From contig NZ_JBAMDD010000001.1 in NCBI RefSeq assembly GCF_036961565.1, forward strand, positions 466,908 through 530,907: a DNA stretch of 64,000 bases. The letters run 5' to 3'. The notes under the pieces are model-generated. The model saw nothing but the letters and a program-made list of their open reading frames with translations, did not search any database and was not told the origin of the DNA. The stretch is from Chitinimonas sp036961565 (lineage in GTDB: Bacteria > Pseudomonadota > Gammaproteobacteria > Burkholderiales > Chitinimonadaceae). Positions 15,576 through 24,959 of the stretch are shown here, piece by piece (positions within the stretch are counted from its first letter, which is position 1; each line of letters starts with the position of its first letter). Made by a program: the position numbers and the translations under genes.

Positions 15576-18329
15576 GTGCGAATCAGATCAAAACTTAAGG
15601 CCACTGTCGCGGCTGTTGCCTTGGCGACGTTACCCGTTGCCGTTCATTCAGCAGGCCTCGGGCGCTTGAATGTGCTGTCGGGCCTGGGCCAGCCGCTACG
15701 TGCTGAAATAGACCTCGTTGCCGTACAGGCAGCCGAGATCGAGTCCTTGCGTGCCGGGTTGGCCGCCCCCGATTCCTATCGGGAAGCCCAAATCGAATAC
15801 CCTTCATCCTCGTTGGGCTTGCGCTTCAGCCTGGATAAGCGCTCAAACGGGCAGTACTTTATCTCGGTCAATTCTTCGCAAAGCGTCAATGAGCCTGCGC
15901 TGAACTTCCTGATCGAACTGAAGTGGGAAGGTGGCCGCGTATTACGTGAATACACCGCGCTGCTGGATCCGGTGGGCTACAACGCGGCTACTACCACGGC
16001 CCCTGTGGCCGCCAGCCGGCCGGCGACGCAGCCAGTGGCACAGCCGGTGCAGGCAACCGCACCCAAGCCTGTCGCCCCAAAGCCTGAGCCCGCCAAGCAG
16101 CCTCAACCTCAGCCCGTAGCCGAAGAAGCACCCGGTGATGCTGGCGCCTATACGGTGCGGACGGGCGATACGCTGGTGGGCGTAGCGCGCATGAACATGG
16201 TTGAGGGTGTGAGCCTGGAGCAGATGCTGGTTGGTATCTATCGTGCCAATCAGGGGGCTTTTGATGGCAAGAATATGAACCGCCTGCGCAAGGGCAAGAT
16301 ACTCAACATCCCCGACAAGGATGCCCTGAGCAGTATCACGCCATCGGAAGCGGCCCAGGAAATACGGGTGCAGGCCCAGGATTGGCGTGCATACCGCGCC
16401 AAGCTGGCCGATAGCGCTGGGGCCTCGCAGGCGGAAGCCACACCCGGTGCCGGCAAGATTACGGCCAAGGTCGAAGACAAGGTCAAGGCACCAGAGTCTG
16501 CCGGCAAGGACACCTTGAAGCTCTCCAAGGGCGAGGATGGCAAGCTCAAGGAGCGCGTGCAGACCCTGGAAGAAGAGTCGACAGCACGGCAGAAGGCCTT
16601 GGCTGAGGCCAGCCAGCGGGTCAGCGAGCTGGAAAAGACCAACAAGAAGCTGGAAGAATTGTTGGCACTGAAGAGCAAGCAAGGTGCCGATCTGCAGAAG
16701 CAGGCTGAAGCTGCCAAGGCCGCTAAGCCCGTAGCAGTGGAACCGGCCAAGCCCGTCGTAACAGCCCCGCCTTTGCCTACACCTGTGCCAGCCGAGGCTA
16801 CACCGGCCCCAGGCGCCGTGACTGCTGCACCTGCAGTGGAAGCCCCGCTGAATCCGGAGGCTGGCGCACCCGTAGTGGCTGAACCGGCACCGCCGGTGGT
16901 GGCACCTGTTGAGCCGCCCAAGCCCAAGAAGAAACGTCCGCCTATCGTGATACCGGAGCCGGAACCGGAACCTTCCTTGTTGGAAGACCCGATGGTGCTG
17001 GGTGCGGGTGGTCTGGCACTGGCCCTGCTGGCCGGTGGTGGCCTCTGGTTTGCCCGCCGTCGCAAGAAGGGCAGCTTTGAAGATAGCGTGATTACCGGCT
17101 CGGACCTGAAATCCAACACCATGGTGGGCAACACCGGTGGTGCGGTTATCAGCACGGGTGTGACGGAGAACTCCTTCCTCACAGACTTCAGCCGTGCTGG
17201 CCTTGGTACCATCGATACCGATGAAGTGGACCCGATTGCCGAAGCCGAGGTGTATATGGCCTATGGCCGTGATGCCCAGGCCGAGGAGATACTCAAGGAT
17301 GCCTTGACACGTGACGGCAGCCGCCAGGAAGTACGCTTGAAGCTGTTGGAAATCTACAGCGCCCGCAAGAATGCTGCGGCGTTTGAGAGCACCGCACGGG
17401 AACTGTATTCCGGTACGCAGGGACAGGGTCCGCTGTGGGCGCAGGCGGCTGAAATGGGCCGTGCCCTTGATCCGCAGAACTCGCTTTATCAGCAGCAGGC
17501 GCCGGTTGATACCGGTGCGCTGGACAAGACCATGATTCTCTCGGCGGGTACGCTGGGTGAGATGGCGCAGGAAACTGCCCGGTTTGCCCAGCCTGCGGCC
17601 GAAGCATCGGCGGCTGGTCTGGACCTGGACTTCCAGCTGGATGCGGGCGAGGCGGCGGCACAGCCGGCGGCCGGTGATTCGCTGGATTTTGATCTGGGCT
17701 TGGGCGCTGAACCTGCGGCACCTGCTGAGGCGCCGCTGGATCTGTCGGCCGGCATGCCAGACATGACGCCTCCGCCGGTAGCGGCTGAGGCCGAGATGGA
17801 CTTCGACATCGGTGAGTTTAACCTCGATGCGCCGGCTGCGGCCGCTGCACCCGAGGCAGCTGCCGATGATGGCATTCTCTCGCTGGATATCCCGCTCGAC
17901 CTGCCTAATGAACCTGCAGCCAAGGCTGCCGCACCGCTGGATCTGGGCTCGGACATGCCGGACTTCGCCCTGCCTGTGTCGGATGAGCCGCTGGCTGAGC
18001 TGGATACGCCGGACTTGGCGGCTGGCCTCGATTTCAATTTCGACATGGGTGAGGCCCCGGTGGCATCGCCTGACGCTGCCTCGGCAGATACGCTGGATAT
18101 GGACGGTATGGGTTTGGACTTGGACATTGCGCCCGAAGCGGCTAACGGCACGGACGTGATGGATTTTGGCGCGGAACTGGATGATCCGGTGACCACCAAG
18201 ATTGATCTGGCCAGAGCCTATATCGATATGGGCGACAAGGAAGGTGCGCGTGAAATACTGCAGGAGGCCATGAGCGAGGGTAATTCCGAGCAAAAGTCCA
18301 CTGCGGAGTCTTTGCTGGCACAGCTGTAA
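15576..18329 (+). CDS. fimV: FimV/HubP-type polar hub protein
   Basis: Large inner-membrane protein that binds peptidoglycan and organizes cell-pole machinery such as type IV pili and twitching. In order: signal peptide to about residue 26; conserved FimV N-terminal domain (L-N-V-L-S-G-L-G-Q-P-L-R-A-E-I); LysM domain (about 192-247, Y-T-V-R-T-G-D-T-L); coiled coil (about 325-375); Pro/Ala linker; one membrane segment followed by R-R-R-K-K (about 470-497); an acidic repetitive cytoplasmic region rich in D-x-D/L-D-L-x; and the C-terminal FimV TPR-like unit (I-D-L-A-R-A-Y-I-D-M-G-D). GTG 15576 with AAAGG upstream is preferred; GTG 15567 is the alternative. 917 aa. Confidence 0.93.
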   Translation: MRIRSKLKATVAAVALATLPVAVHSAGLGRLNVLSGLGQPLRAEIDLVAVQAAEIESLRAGLAAPDSYREAQIEYPSSSLGLRFSLDKRSNGQYFISVNSSQSVNEPALNFLIELKWEGGRVLREYTALLDPVGYNAATTTAPVAASRPATQPVAQPVQATAPKPVAPKPEPAKQPQPQPVAEEAPGDAGAYTVRTGDTLVGVARMNMVEGVSLEQMLVGIYRANQGAFDGKNMNRLRKGKILNIPDKDALSSITPSEAAQEIRVQAQDWRAYRAKLADSAGASQAEATPGAGKITAKVEDKVKAPESAGKDTLKLSKGEDGKLKERVQTLEEESTARQKALAEASQRVSELEKTNKKLEELLALKSKQGADLQKQAEAAKAAKPVAVEPAKPVVTAPPLPTPVPAEATPAPGAVTAAPAVEAPLNPEAGAPVVAEPAPPVVAPVEPPKPKKKRPPIVIPEPEPEPSLLEDPMVLGAGGLALALLAGGGLWFARRRKKGSFEDSVITGSDLKSNTMVGNTGGAVISTGVTENSFLTDFSRAGLGTIDTDEVDPIAEAEVYMAYGRDAQAEEILKDALTRDGSRQEVRLKLLEIYSARKNAAAFESTARELYSGTQGQGPLWAQAAEMGRALDPQNSLYQQQAPVDTGALDKTMILSAGTLGEMAQETARFAQPAAEASAAGLDLDFQLDAGEAAAQPAAGDSLDFDLGLGAEPAAPAEAPLDLSAGMPDMTPPPVAAEAEMDFDIGEFNLDAPAAAAAPEAAADDGILSLDIPLDLPNEPAAKAAAPLDLGSDMPDFALPVSDEPLAELDTPDLAAGLDFNFDMGEAPVASPDAASADTLDMDGMGLDLDIAPEAANGTDVMDFGAELDDPVTTKIDLARAYIDMGDKEGAREILQEAMSEGNSEQKSTAESLLAQL

Positions 18330-18364
18330 TTGCTAGGGGCCTGGCCCCGCTTGAGGCAAAATGG

Positions 18365-18399
18365 AACGTGGGTCGCTAAGCGACCCACGTTTTGTTTTT
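18365..18399 (+). terminator. rho-independent terminator of fimV
   Basis: A perfect 12-bp stem (18365-18376 with 18380-18391) with a 3-base loop is followed by TTGTTTTT. It separates fimV from the truA-to-purF run. Confidence 0.92.
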
Positions 18400-18427
18400 G
18401 TACTGGGATTAGAGATGGGTTGGTGCC

Positions 18428-19210
18428 ATGCGCATTGCACTGGGTATTGAATATGATGGCCGAGCCTTCTGTGGCTGGCAGGCGCAGCCCAGCGGTAGGA
18501 GCGTGCAGGATGCGTTGGAGGCGGCGATAGGGCGTATGGCCGGTGAGAAGGTGCGCCTGCACGCAGCAGGCCGTACCGATGCGGGGGTGCATGCCTGCCA
18601 GCAGGTCGCCCATTTCGATACTGGCGCCAGGCGGCCAGTGACTGCCTGGGTACGCGGCGTGAACAGCTTTCTGCCTGAAGGTGTGGCTGTATTGTGGGCG
18701 CGCGAAATGGATGATCGATTTCATGCCCGTTTCTCTGCCACGGCGCGGCACTATCGCTATCTGTTGCTGAATCATCCGGTCCGGTCGGCCATTCTGGCAG
18801 GGCGAGTGGGCTGGCACCATGCGCCGCTGGACGTGGAGGCCATGCGCGAGGCAGGTAGCTATGTGCTGGGCGAGCATGATTTTTCCAGTTTCCGCTCATC
18901 AGAGTGCCAGGCAGCCAGCCCGGTCAAGCGCATGACCCGTTTTGAAATTGTGCGCGAGGGCGACCTGCTGCGCCTGGATGTCTCGGCAGGGGGCTTTCTG
19001 CACCATATGGTGCGCAACCTGACAGGGGCCTTGATCCATATCGGCAAAGGCGCGGCACAACCGGCCTGGATGGCGGAGTTGCTGGCAGCACGTGATCGCA
19101 CCATCGCGCCGCCGACCTTTATGCCAGATGGCTTGTATTTTGCCGGTGTCAGCTATCCGGCTGACTTCGGCATTGCCAGCGAGCCCGCCTTCCGCCACTA
19201 TCTGGTTTAG
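18428..19210 (+). CDS. truA: tRNA pseudouridine(38-40) synthase TruA
   Basis: Converts uridines 38-40 in the tRNA anticodon arm to pseudouridine. The catalytic aspartate is in G-R-T-D-A-G-V-H-A near residue 52. The opening E-Y-D-G-R-A-F-C-G-W-Q and the later F-L-H-H-M-V-R-N are standard. 260 aa. It starts the truA-trpF-trpB-trpA order that is common in betaproteobacteria and pseudomonads, and trpF follows after 23 bases. The fimV terminator upstream means it needs its own promoter. Confidence 0.97.
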   Translation: MRIALGIEYDGRAFCGWQAQPSGRSVQDALEAAIGRMAGEKVRLHAAGRTDAGVHACQQVAHFDTGARRPVTAWVRGVNSFLPEGVAVLWAREMDDRFHARFSATARHYRYLLLNHPVRSAILAGRVGWHHAPLDVEAMREAGSYVLGEHDFSSFRSSECQAASPVKRMTRFEIVREGDLLRLDVSAGGFLHHMVRNLTGALIHIGKGAAQPAWMAELLAARDRTIAPPTFMPDGLYFAGVSYPADFGIASEPAFRHYLV

Positions 19211-19233
19211 TCTGATTTCGCCATTGCTCCCCC

Positions 19234-19854
19234 ATGACAGCAAGAATCAAGATCTGCGGCCTGCGTGATGTCGCGACCGCCAGGGCCACTGCCGCCCTGG
19301 GTGCCGATGCCATAGGCCTGGTGTTCCATGAAGCCAGCCCACGCCATGTGTCCATCAATACGGCGCACGAGATTGTGGCGGCCTTGCCACCCTTCGTCAG
19401 TACCGTGGGTTTGTTCGTGGATGCCGACCCCAGCCTGGTGGAAGGGGTGCTGCGCACCCTGCCGCTGGACCTGCTGCAGTTCCATGGTGACGAGCCACCG
19501 GAATACTGCCGGGCATTTGGGCGGCCCTATATCAAGGCGGTGCGGGTAAAACCCGGCCTTGATTTGTTAGAATTGGCAGACCGCTATGCGGATGCCAGAG
19601 GATTGCTGTGCGATGCCTACTCGCCATTGGCGCATGGTGGCACGGGTGAGCGCTTTGACTGGAACTTGTTGCCAGCGTCGCTGCCCCTGCCATTGATACT
19701 GTCTGGCGGCCTGGATGCCACCAATGTGGCTGAGGCAATCGGGACGGTGCGCCCGTGGGCGGTGGATGTCTCCAGTGGCGTTGAGTCTCAGCGTGGCATC
19801 AAGGATCTCGACCGGGTGGCGCAGTTCATTGCAGCCGTCCGGCAACATCATTAA
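19234..19854 (+). CDS. trpF: phosphoribosylanthranilate isomerase
   Basis: TIM-barrel enzyme catalysing the Amadori rearrangement of phosphoribosylanthranilate, step three of tryptophan synthesis. The general-base cysteine is in K-I-C-G-L-R near residue 8, and the acid aspartate is in D-A-Y-S-P near residue 128. Phosphate loops are L-S-G-G-L near residue 154 and D-V-S-S-G-V-E near residue 176. 206 aa, monofunctional (not fused to trpC). 23 bases after truA and 23 before trpB, in one transcript. Confidence 0.97.
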   Translation: MTARIKICGLRDVATARATAALGADAIGLVFHEASPRHVSINTAHEIVAALPPFVSTVGLFVDADPSLVEGVLRTLPLDLLQFHGDEPPEYCRAFGRPYIKAVRVKPGLDLLELADRYADARGLLCDAYSPLAHGGTGERFDWNLLPASLPLPLILSGGLDATNVAEAIGTVRPWAVDVSSGVESQRGIKDLDRVAQFIAAVRQHH

Positions 19855-19877
19855 AGCCAGTTTCAACCGGAAAACCG

Positions 19878-21101
19878 ATGCATATCAACGATCTACCTGT
19901 TCCTGATGTTTACGATCTGCCCGATGCCCGTGGCCGGTTTGGCGAGTATGGCGGTATCTATGTAGCCGAAACCCTGATGGCCGCGCTGGACGAGCTCAAG
20001 CAGGAGTACGCCCGTGCCAAGGCCGACAAGGCCTTCATGGACGAGTATCGCTATGAGCTCAAGCACTATGTGGGCCGTCCCAGCCCGATCTACCATGCCA
20101 AGCGCTGGTCCGAAGTGCTGGGTGGCGCACAGATCTATCTCAAGCGGGAAGACCTGAACCACACCGGTGCGCACAAGATCAACAACACCATAGGCCAGGC
20201 ACTGCTGGCGCGCCGCATGGGCAAGAAGCGGGTGATTGCCGAGACCGGTGCGGGCCAGCACGGCGTGGCCTCCGCCACGGTGGCGGCCCGTTATGGTATG
20301 GAGTGCGTGGTCTATATGGGTGCCGAGGATGTGCAGCGGCAGGCGGCCAATGTCTATCGCATGAAGCTGATGGGCGCTACCGTCGTACCGGTGACATCGG
20401 GCTCGCGCACCCTCAAGGATGCGCTGAACGAGGCCATGCGCGACTGGGTGACCAATGTCGACCATACCTTCTACATTTTGGGCACGGCGGCAGGACCGCA
20501 CCCCTATCCCATGCTGGTGCGCGACTTCCAGGCCGTGATCGGTGAGGAATCCAAGGTGCAGATGGTGGAAATGGCGGGGCGCCAGCCCGATGTGGTGGTG
20601 GCGTGTGTGGGTGGCGGCTCCAACGCCATCGGCATGTTCTATCCCTATATCCAGGTGCCTGGCGTGCGCATGATAGGCGTGGAAGCGGGTGGTGATGGCG
20701 TGGAGACCGGCCGCCACGCAGCGCCGCTGTCGGCAGGGCGTCCGGGCGTGCTGCACGGCAATCGTACCTACCTGATGCAGGATGCACATGGCCAGATTAT
20801 CGAGACCCATTCCATCTCGGCCGGGCTGGACTATCCGGGTGTAGGCCCAGAACATAGCTACCTTAAGGACATGGGCAGGGTAGAATATACGGCTGCCAAT
20901 GATGATGAGGCGCTGGCCGCCTTCCATGAGCTATGCCGTACCGAGGGGATCATCCCGGCGCTGGAGTCCAGCCATGCCTTGGCCTATGCCAAGCGCCTGG
21001 CGCCAACCCTGCCTCGCGATCAGATCATCCTGGTCAATTTGTCCGGCCGCGGCGACAAGGATATTCCGACTGTCGCCAAGCTGTCCGGTATCGAACTGTA
21101 A
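19878..21101 (+). CDS. trpB: tryptophan synthase beta subunit
   Basis: PLP enzyme joining indole and serine to make tryptophan, in an alpha2-beta2 complex with TrpA. The PLP lysine is Lys100 in H-T-G-A-H-K-I-N-N. The phosphate cup is G-G-G-S-N-A near residue 246. The catalytic loop A-E-T-G-A-G-Q-H-G-V is near residue 121. 407 aa, the normal length for TrpB1. Followed after 51 bases by trpA. Confidence 0.98.
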   Translation: MHINDLPVPDVYDLPDARGRFGEYGGIYVAETLMAALDELKQEYARAKADKAFMDEYRYELKHYVGRPSPIYHAKRWSEVLGGAQIYLKREDLNHTGAHKINNTIGQALLARRMGKKRVIAETGAGQHGVASATVAARYGMECVVYMGAEDVQRQAANVYRMKLMGATVVPVTSGSRTLKDALNEAMRDWVTNVDHTFYILGTAAGPHPYPMLVRDFQAVIGEESKVQMVEMAGRQPDVVVACVGGGSNAIGMFYPYIQVPGVRMIGVEAGGDGVETGRHAAPLSAGRPGVLHGNRTYLMQDAHGQIIETHSISAGLDYPGVGPEHSYLKDMGRVEYTAANDDEALAAFHELCRTEGIIPALESSHALAYAKRLAPTLPRDQIILVNLSGRGDKDIPTVAKLSGIEL

Positions 21102-21152
21102 GCCTTTACCTAAGCCGGCCGCGATTGCGGTCGGTGCGAGTCTTCTGACCTT

Positions 21153-21956
21153 ATGGCCCGTATACAGACTGTTTTCTCTCGCCTGAAATCGCAGCAGAAG
21201 CAGGCGTTGATACCTTATATCACCGCTGGTGACCCGCACCCTGCTGCCACCGTGGGCCTGATGCATGCCCTGGTGGCCGGCGGTGCTGATATTGTTGAAC
21301 TGGGCGTACCTTTCTCTGACCCCATGGCCGATGGCCCGGTGATCCAGAAGGCGTCCGAACGGGCGTTGGCGCATGGTGTCAGCCTGACCAATGTACTGGA
21401 AATGGTGCGTGACTTCCGCCGCCGCGACGCCGAGACCCCTGTGGTGCTGATGGGCTATGCCAACCCGGTGGAGGCGATGGGCTATGAGGTGTTCGCCAAG
21501 GCCGCCAGCGAGGCGGGCGTTGATGGTGTGCTCACCGTTGATCTGCCGCCCGAAGAGGCTGCGGCGCTGTCCGACACCCTCAAGGCACATGGGCTGGACC
21601 CGATTTTCCTGTTGGCGCCCACGACCCCCGATTGGCGTGTGGCGGAAGTGGCCAAGCATGCTGCTGGTTATGTCTACTATGTCTCGCTCAAGGGCGTGAC
21701 AGGTGCGGCTACGCTGGATATCGATAGCGTTGCCAGCAAGCTGGCGCATCTGCGTGGCCAGTTGAGCCTGCCCATAGGGGTGGGTTTTGGCATACGCGAT
21801 GCGGCATCGGCACAGGCCGTGGCACGGATTGCCGATTCGGTGATCATAGGCAGCCGCCTGGTGCAGGAGGTCGAGGAGCACGGCGCCGATGCGGCAGTGA
21901 GGCTGACGGCCTTTCTGCGCGAGGTGCGTAGCGCCATGGATGCGGCCCGACAATAA
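21153..21956 (+). CDS. trpA: tryptophan synthase alpha subunit
   Basis: TIM-barrel enzyme cleaving indole-3-glycerol phosphate to indole, which passes through a tunnel to TrpB. The catalytic glutamate and aspartate are in V-E-L-G-V-P-F-S-D-P (near residue 49) and V-D-L-P-P-E-E (near residue 130). The G-V-G-F-G-I-R phosphate loop is near residue 209. 267 aa. Last trp gene; a terminator follows directly. Confidence 0.98.
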   Translation: MARIQTVFSRLKSQQKQALIPYITAGDPHPAATVGLMHALVAGGADIVELGVPFSDPMADGPVIQKASERALAHGVSLTNVLEMVRDFRRRDAETPVVLMGYANPVEAMGYEVFAKAASEAGVDGVLTVDLPPEEAAALSDTLKAHGLDPIFLLAPTTPDWRVAEVAKHAAGYVYYVSLKGVTGAATLDIDSVASKLAHLRGQLSLPIGVGFGIRDAASAQAVARIADSVIIGSRLVQEVEEHGADAAVRLTAFLREVRSAMDAARQ

Positions 21957-21964
21957 TCCCAAAC

Positions 21965-21993
21965 AGGGCCGCCCATGCGGCCCTTTGATTTTT
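21965..21993 (+). terminator. terminator-like hairpin after trpA
   Basis: An 8-bp GC-rich stem (21965-21972 with 21977-21984), 4-base loop, then TTGATTTTT. It would end or attenuate trp transcription before accD. Confidence 0.8.
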
Positions 21994-22035
21994 CAAGCGC
22001 TTGGTTGAGATAACCAAACAGCGTAGGAGATATGC

Positions 22036-22905
22036 ATGAGCTGGTTGCAGAAACTGCTGCCCCCCAAGATCAAGGCCAAACCTACCGGCCCCAGCAAGTC
22101 GGTGCCGGAAGGTTTGTGGAGCAAGTGTTCGGCCTGTGAGGCTGTGCTGTACCGTACTGATCTTGAGAATAATCTGGAAGTGTGCCCGAAGTGCGGCCAT
22201 CACAATGCCGTAACAGCACGCCGCCGGCTGGATTTGATGCTGGATGTGGAGGGCAGGGTGGAAATAGGCGCCGAGGTGCGCCCTACTGATTTTCTCAAGT
22301 TCAAGGATTCGAAACGCTATCCGGAACGGTTGGACGCGGCGCGTGAAAACAGTGGCGAAGAAGACGCCATGGTGGTGATGCAGGGTGCTATCCATACCTT
22401 GCCGGTAGTGATAGCCGCGTTCGAGTTCAAGTTCATCGGTGGCTCCATGGGCTCGGTGGTGGGCGAACGCTTTGTGCGTGGTGCGCAGGCAGCCATAGAC
22501 AATGGCTGTCCCTTTATCTGCGTATCGGCTTCGGGCGGTGCACGCATGCAGGAGGGTCTGATGTCGTTGATGCAGATGGCCAAGACCAGCGCCATCCTGA
22601 CTCGCCTGGCGGATAAGGGGCTGCCCTTTATTTCTTTGCTGACCGACCCCACCATGGGTGGTGTGTCTGCCTCGTTTGCCTTCCTCGGCGACGTGGTGAT
22701 AGCTGAACCGGGCGCGCTGATCGGTTTTGCCGGCCCTCGCGTGATCGAGCAGACGGTGCGGGAGACCCTGCCAGAAGGCTTCCAGCGGGCGGAATTCCTG
22801 CTGGAAAAAGGCGCCATTGATATGATCGTGGACCGCCGAGAGCTGCGTCAGCGCTTGGCGGCCCTGATTACGCTATTGAGCAAACAGCCCGCTGTGGCGG
22901 TTTGA
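22036..22905 (+). CDS. accD: acetyl-CoA carboxylase, carboxyltransferase beta subunit
   Basis: Beta half of the carboxyltransferase that moves CO2 from biotin to acetyl-CoA, giving malonyl-CoA for fatty acid synthesis; its partner is AccA. The N-terminal zinc ribbon has C-S-A-C near residue 33 and C-P-K-C near residue 52. The crotonase-fold core carries S-A-S-G-G-A-R-M-Q-E near residue 160 and the P-T-M-G-G-V-S-A-S-F motif near residue 207. 289 aa. It lies between trpA and folC, the usual betaproteobacterial and gammaproteobacterial order. Confidence 0.98.
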   Translation: MSWLQKLLPPKIKAKPTGPSKSVPEGLWSKCSACEAVLYRTDLENNLEVCPKCGHHNAVTARRRLDLMLDVEGRVEIGAEVRPTDFLKFKDSKRYPERLDAARENSGEEDAMVVMQGAIHTLPVVIAAFEFKFIGGSMGSVVGERFVRGAQAAIDNGCPFICVSASGGARMQEGLMSLMQMAKTSAILTRLADKGLPFISLLTDPTMGGVSASFAFLGDVVIAEPGALIGFAGPRVIEQTVRETLPEGFQRAEFLLEKGAIDMIVDRRELRQRLAALITLLSKQPAVAV

Positions 22906-22926
22906 TTGCGAGACTGAGGCTTAACC

Positions 22927-22960
22927 AGACACGGCCGCGCGATGCGGCCGTGTCTGTTAT
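22927..22960 (+). terminator. strong hairpin after accD (possible terminator)
   Basis: A perfect 12-bp stem (22927-22938 with 22944-22955) with a 5-base loop. Only GTTAT follows, so the U-tract is poor; it may be an mRNA-stabilizing or attenuating hairpin rather than a full terminator. Confidence 0.5.
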
Positions 22961-22974
22961 CGGAATGGATAAGC

Positions 22975-24243
22975 ATGCGCTTTGATGCGAAAACCCTGCC
23001 GGAATGGCTGCAACATCTGGAGCAACTGCATCCAAGCGCCATCGACATGGGCTTGGCCCGCGTGGCCCAGGTACGCGATGCCATGGGGTTGCGACCGGCA
23101 TTTCCCGTCATCATCGTCGGCGGCACCAATGGCAAGGGGTCGACCTGCGCCATGTTGTCGGCCGCCTACCGGGCGGCCGGCTTCAAGGTGGGCACCTATG
23201 CGAGCCCGCACCTGCTGGATTACAACGAACGTGTTGCCATCAACCTGGTGCCGGCCAGCGATGAGGATATTGTGGCCGGCCTGCGTGCGGTCGAGACGGC
23301 GCGGGGCGATACGTCGCTTACCTATTTTGAGTTCGGCACCTTGGCGGCCATGCACCACTTTATGGCGGCGAATGTGGACGTTGCCGTCCTGGAGGTAGGC
23401 CTGGGTGGGCGCCTGGATGCAGTAAATGTCTTCGAGCCCGATGTGGCGGCGGTGGTCAGTGTGGACCTGGATCACCAGGGATTCCTGGGTGATACCCGCG
23501 AGGCCATCGGTTTTGAGAAGGCGGGTATCTTCCGGGCTGGCAAGCCGGCGTTCTGTGCCGACCCCAGGCCGCCGCAAAGCCTGTTGGACCATGCGGCCGC
23601 CATCGGGGCCGACCTGCAGGTGATAGGGCGCGACTTCAGCTATGTCAACGAAACCACGCAGTGGCGCTGGCGAGGCCGCCATGGGCAGAAGCCAGGATTG
23701 CCTTTTCCTGCCCTGCGCGGCGCTTTCCAGTTGGGTAATGCCAGCCTGGTGATTGCCATACTGGATGCCTTGCATGACCGGGTACCGGTAGGCATAGGTG
23801 ATATCAAGCGCGGCCTGCTGGAAGTGACACTGGCGGGTCGTTACCAGGTATTACCGGGGCGTCCTTCCATTGTGCTGGATGTGGCCCATAATCCCCATGC
23901 TGCCGGGTCGCTGGCGCAGAATCTGTTGAACCAGGGTTTCTTCGAGACCACTCATGCCATCTTCAGTGGGCTGGCGGACAAGGATATTGCAGGCGTGCTG
24001 GCGCTGTTGCACGACAGGATCGACGTCTGGCATGTACCTGCCCTGGACGTACCGAGGGCGGAGTCGCCCGAGGTCATCGCCGGGTTGATTGCAGCCTCTG
24101 GCGCACGTGGTCGCGTACATATTTATCCTGATGTTGCAGAGGCTTATGCTGCGGCGAGGCTGGCAGCCGGGGAAAATGATAGAATCGCGGCCTTTGGATG
24201 TTTCAAGGTCGTGGCCGATGTACTTGCACTGAAGCCGCGCTGA
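22975..24243 (+). CDS. folC: dihydrofolate synthase / folylpolyglutamate synthase
   Basis: ATP-dependent ligase adding glutamate to dihydropteroate and to folates. The P-loop is V-G-G-T-N-G-K-G-S-T near residue 46. The Mur-ligase-type central domain has E-V-G-L-G-G-R-L-D-A-V-N near residue 141, and D-V-A-H-N-P-H-A marks the C-terminal domain near residue 302. 422 aa from ATG 22975. The next gene starts 8 bases downstream. Confidence 0.96.
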   Translation: MRFDAKTLPEWLQHLEQLHPSAIDMGLARVAQVRDAMGLRPAFPVIIVGGTNGKGSTCAMLSAAYRAAGFKVGTYASPHLLDYNERVAINLVPASDEDIVAGLRAVETARGDTSLTYFEFGTLAAMHHFMAANVDVAVLEVGLGGRLDAVNVFEPDVAAVVSVDLDHQGFLGDTREAIGFEKAGIFRAGKPAFCADPRPPQSLLDHAAAIGADLQVIGRDFSYVNETTQWRWRGRHGQKPGLPFPALRGAFQLGNASLVIAILDALHDRVPVGIGDIKRGLLEVTLAGRYQVLPGRPSIVLDVAHNPHAAGSLAQNLLNQGFFETTHAIFSGLADKDIAGVLALLHDRIDVWHVPALDVPRAESPEVIAGLIAASGARGRVHIYPDVAEAYAAARLAAGENDRIAAFGCFKVVADVLALKPR

Positions 24244-24251
24244 AGACAGAT

Positions 24252-24959
24252 ATGGCCGACGCCCCGATCAGCGAAGAACTCACTACCCTCAAGAAACGTG
24301 CGCGCCGCCGCCTGGTAGGGGCTGTTGCCCTGGTGCTCGTGGCGCTGGTGGTGTTGTGGACGGTGATGGATGACAAACCGCCGCAAAGCCTGGCTAGCGA
24401 GCCCGTGGCCATCGTCAGTACGACACCGGGGCTGGCCGGAACGGTGACACCGACGCCAGCGCCAGCACCGTTTCCGCCGCTGCCGGAAGTGGCGGCAGCC
24501 AAACAGGCGCAGCCGCCGTTGACGCCTCCGGTAGTCGAAACCACACCACCTGTCGCCAAGCCTGAGCCCCAGGCCAAGCCGGTGGCAAAGCCCGAGCCCA
24601 AACCAGAAGCCAAGCCGGTGGAGAAAAAGCCCGAGAGCAAGCCTGCCGAGGTGCACAAGGACCCTGCCAGGATACTGGCTGGCATGGAGGAAGAGGCTGA
24701 TACTGCAGCCAAGCCCAAGCCGGCTGCCGATACACGGTTCTTTTTGCAACTGGGTGCTTTTGCCGATAAAGACAAGGCGCTGGGGCTGGTCGCCAAGGCC
24801 AAAGGTACCGGGGTGACAGTACAGACCGAGGCGATCAAGACCGACAAGGGGGCGCTGACGCGCTTGCGGGCAGGGCCTTATGACAACCGCGATGCTGCCG
24901 AGAAAGCCCATGCCAAGCTGGCGGGGGCCGGCATATCCAGCAGCATTGTTGGCAAATGA
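24252..24959 (+). CDS. SPOR domain protein (DedD-like)
   Basis: A 235-residue bitopic inner-membrane protein. A basic cytoplasmic tail (K-K-R-A-R-R-R) precedes one membrane helix (about residues 18-38). A long Pro/Lys/Glu-rich periplasmic linker with K-P-E-P repeats follows (about 75-140). The C-terminal SPOR domain (about 158-235, opening F-F-L-Q-L-G-A-F) binds denuded glycan strands at the division septum. Position between folC and cvpA matches dedD of enteric bacteria, which supports a division role. It overlaps cvpA by 4 bases (ATGA). Confidence 0.9.
   Translation: MADAPISEELTTLKKRARRRLVGAVALVLVALVVLWTVMDDKPPQSLASEPVAIVSTTPGLAGTVTPTPAPAPFPPLPEVAAAKQAQPPLTPPVVETTPPVAKPEPQAKPVAKPEPKPEAKPVEKKPESKPAEVHKDPARILAGMEEEADTAAKPKPAADTRFFLQLGAFADKDKALGLVAKAKGTGVTVQTEAIKTDKGALTRLRAGPYDNRDAAEKAHAKLAGAGISSSIVGK

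Noticed and set aside
15942..18293. Very long open frames on the strand opposite fimV (up to 783 codons)
   Set aside because: These mirror the codon bias of the repetitive high-GC fimV gene; the translations have no family features.
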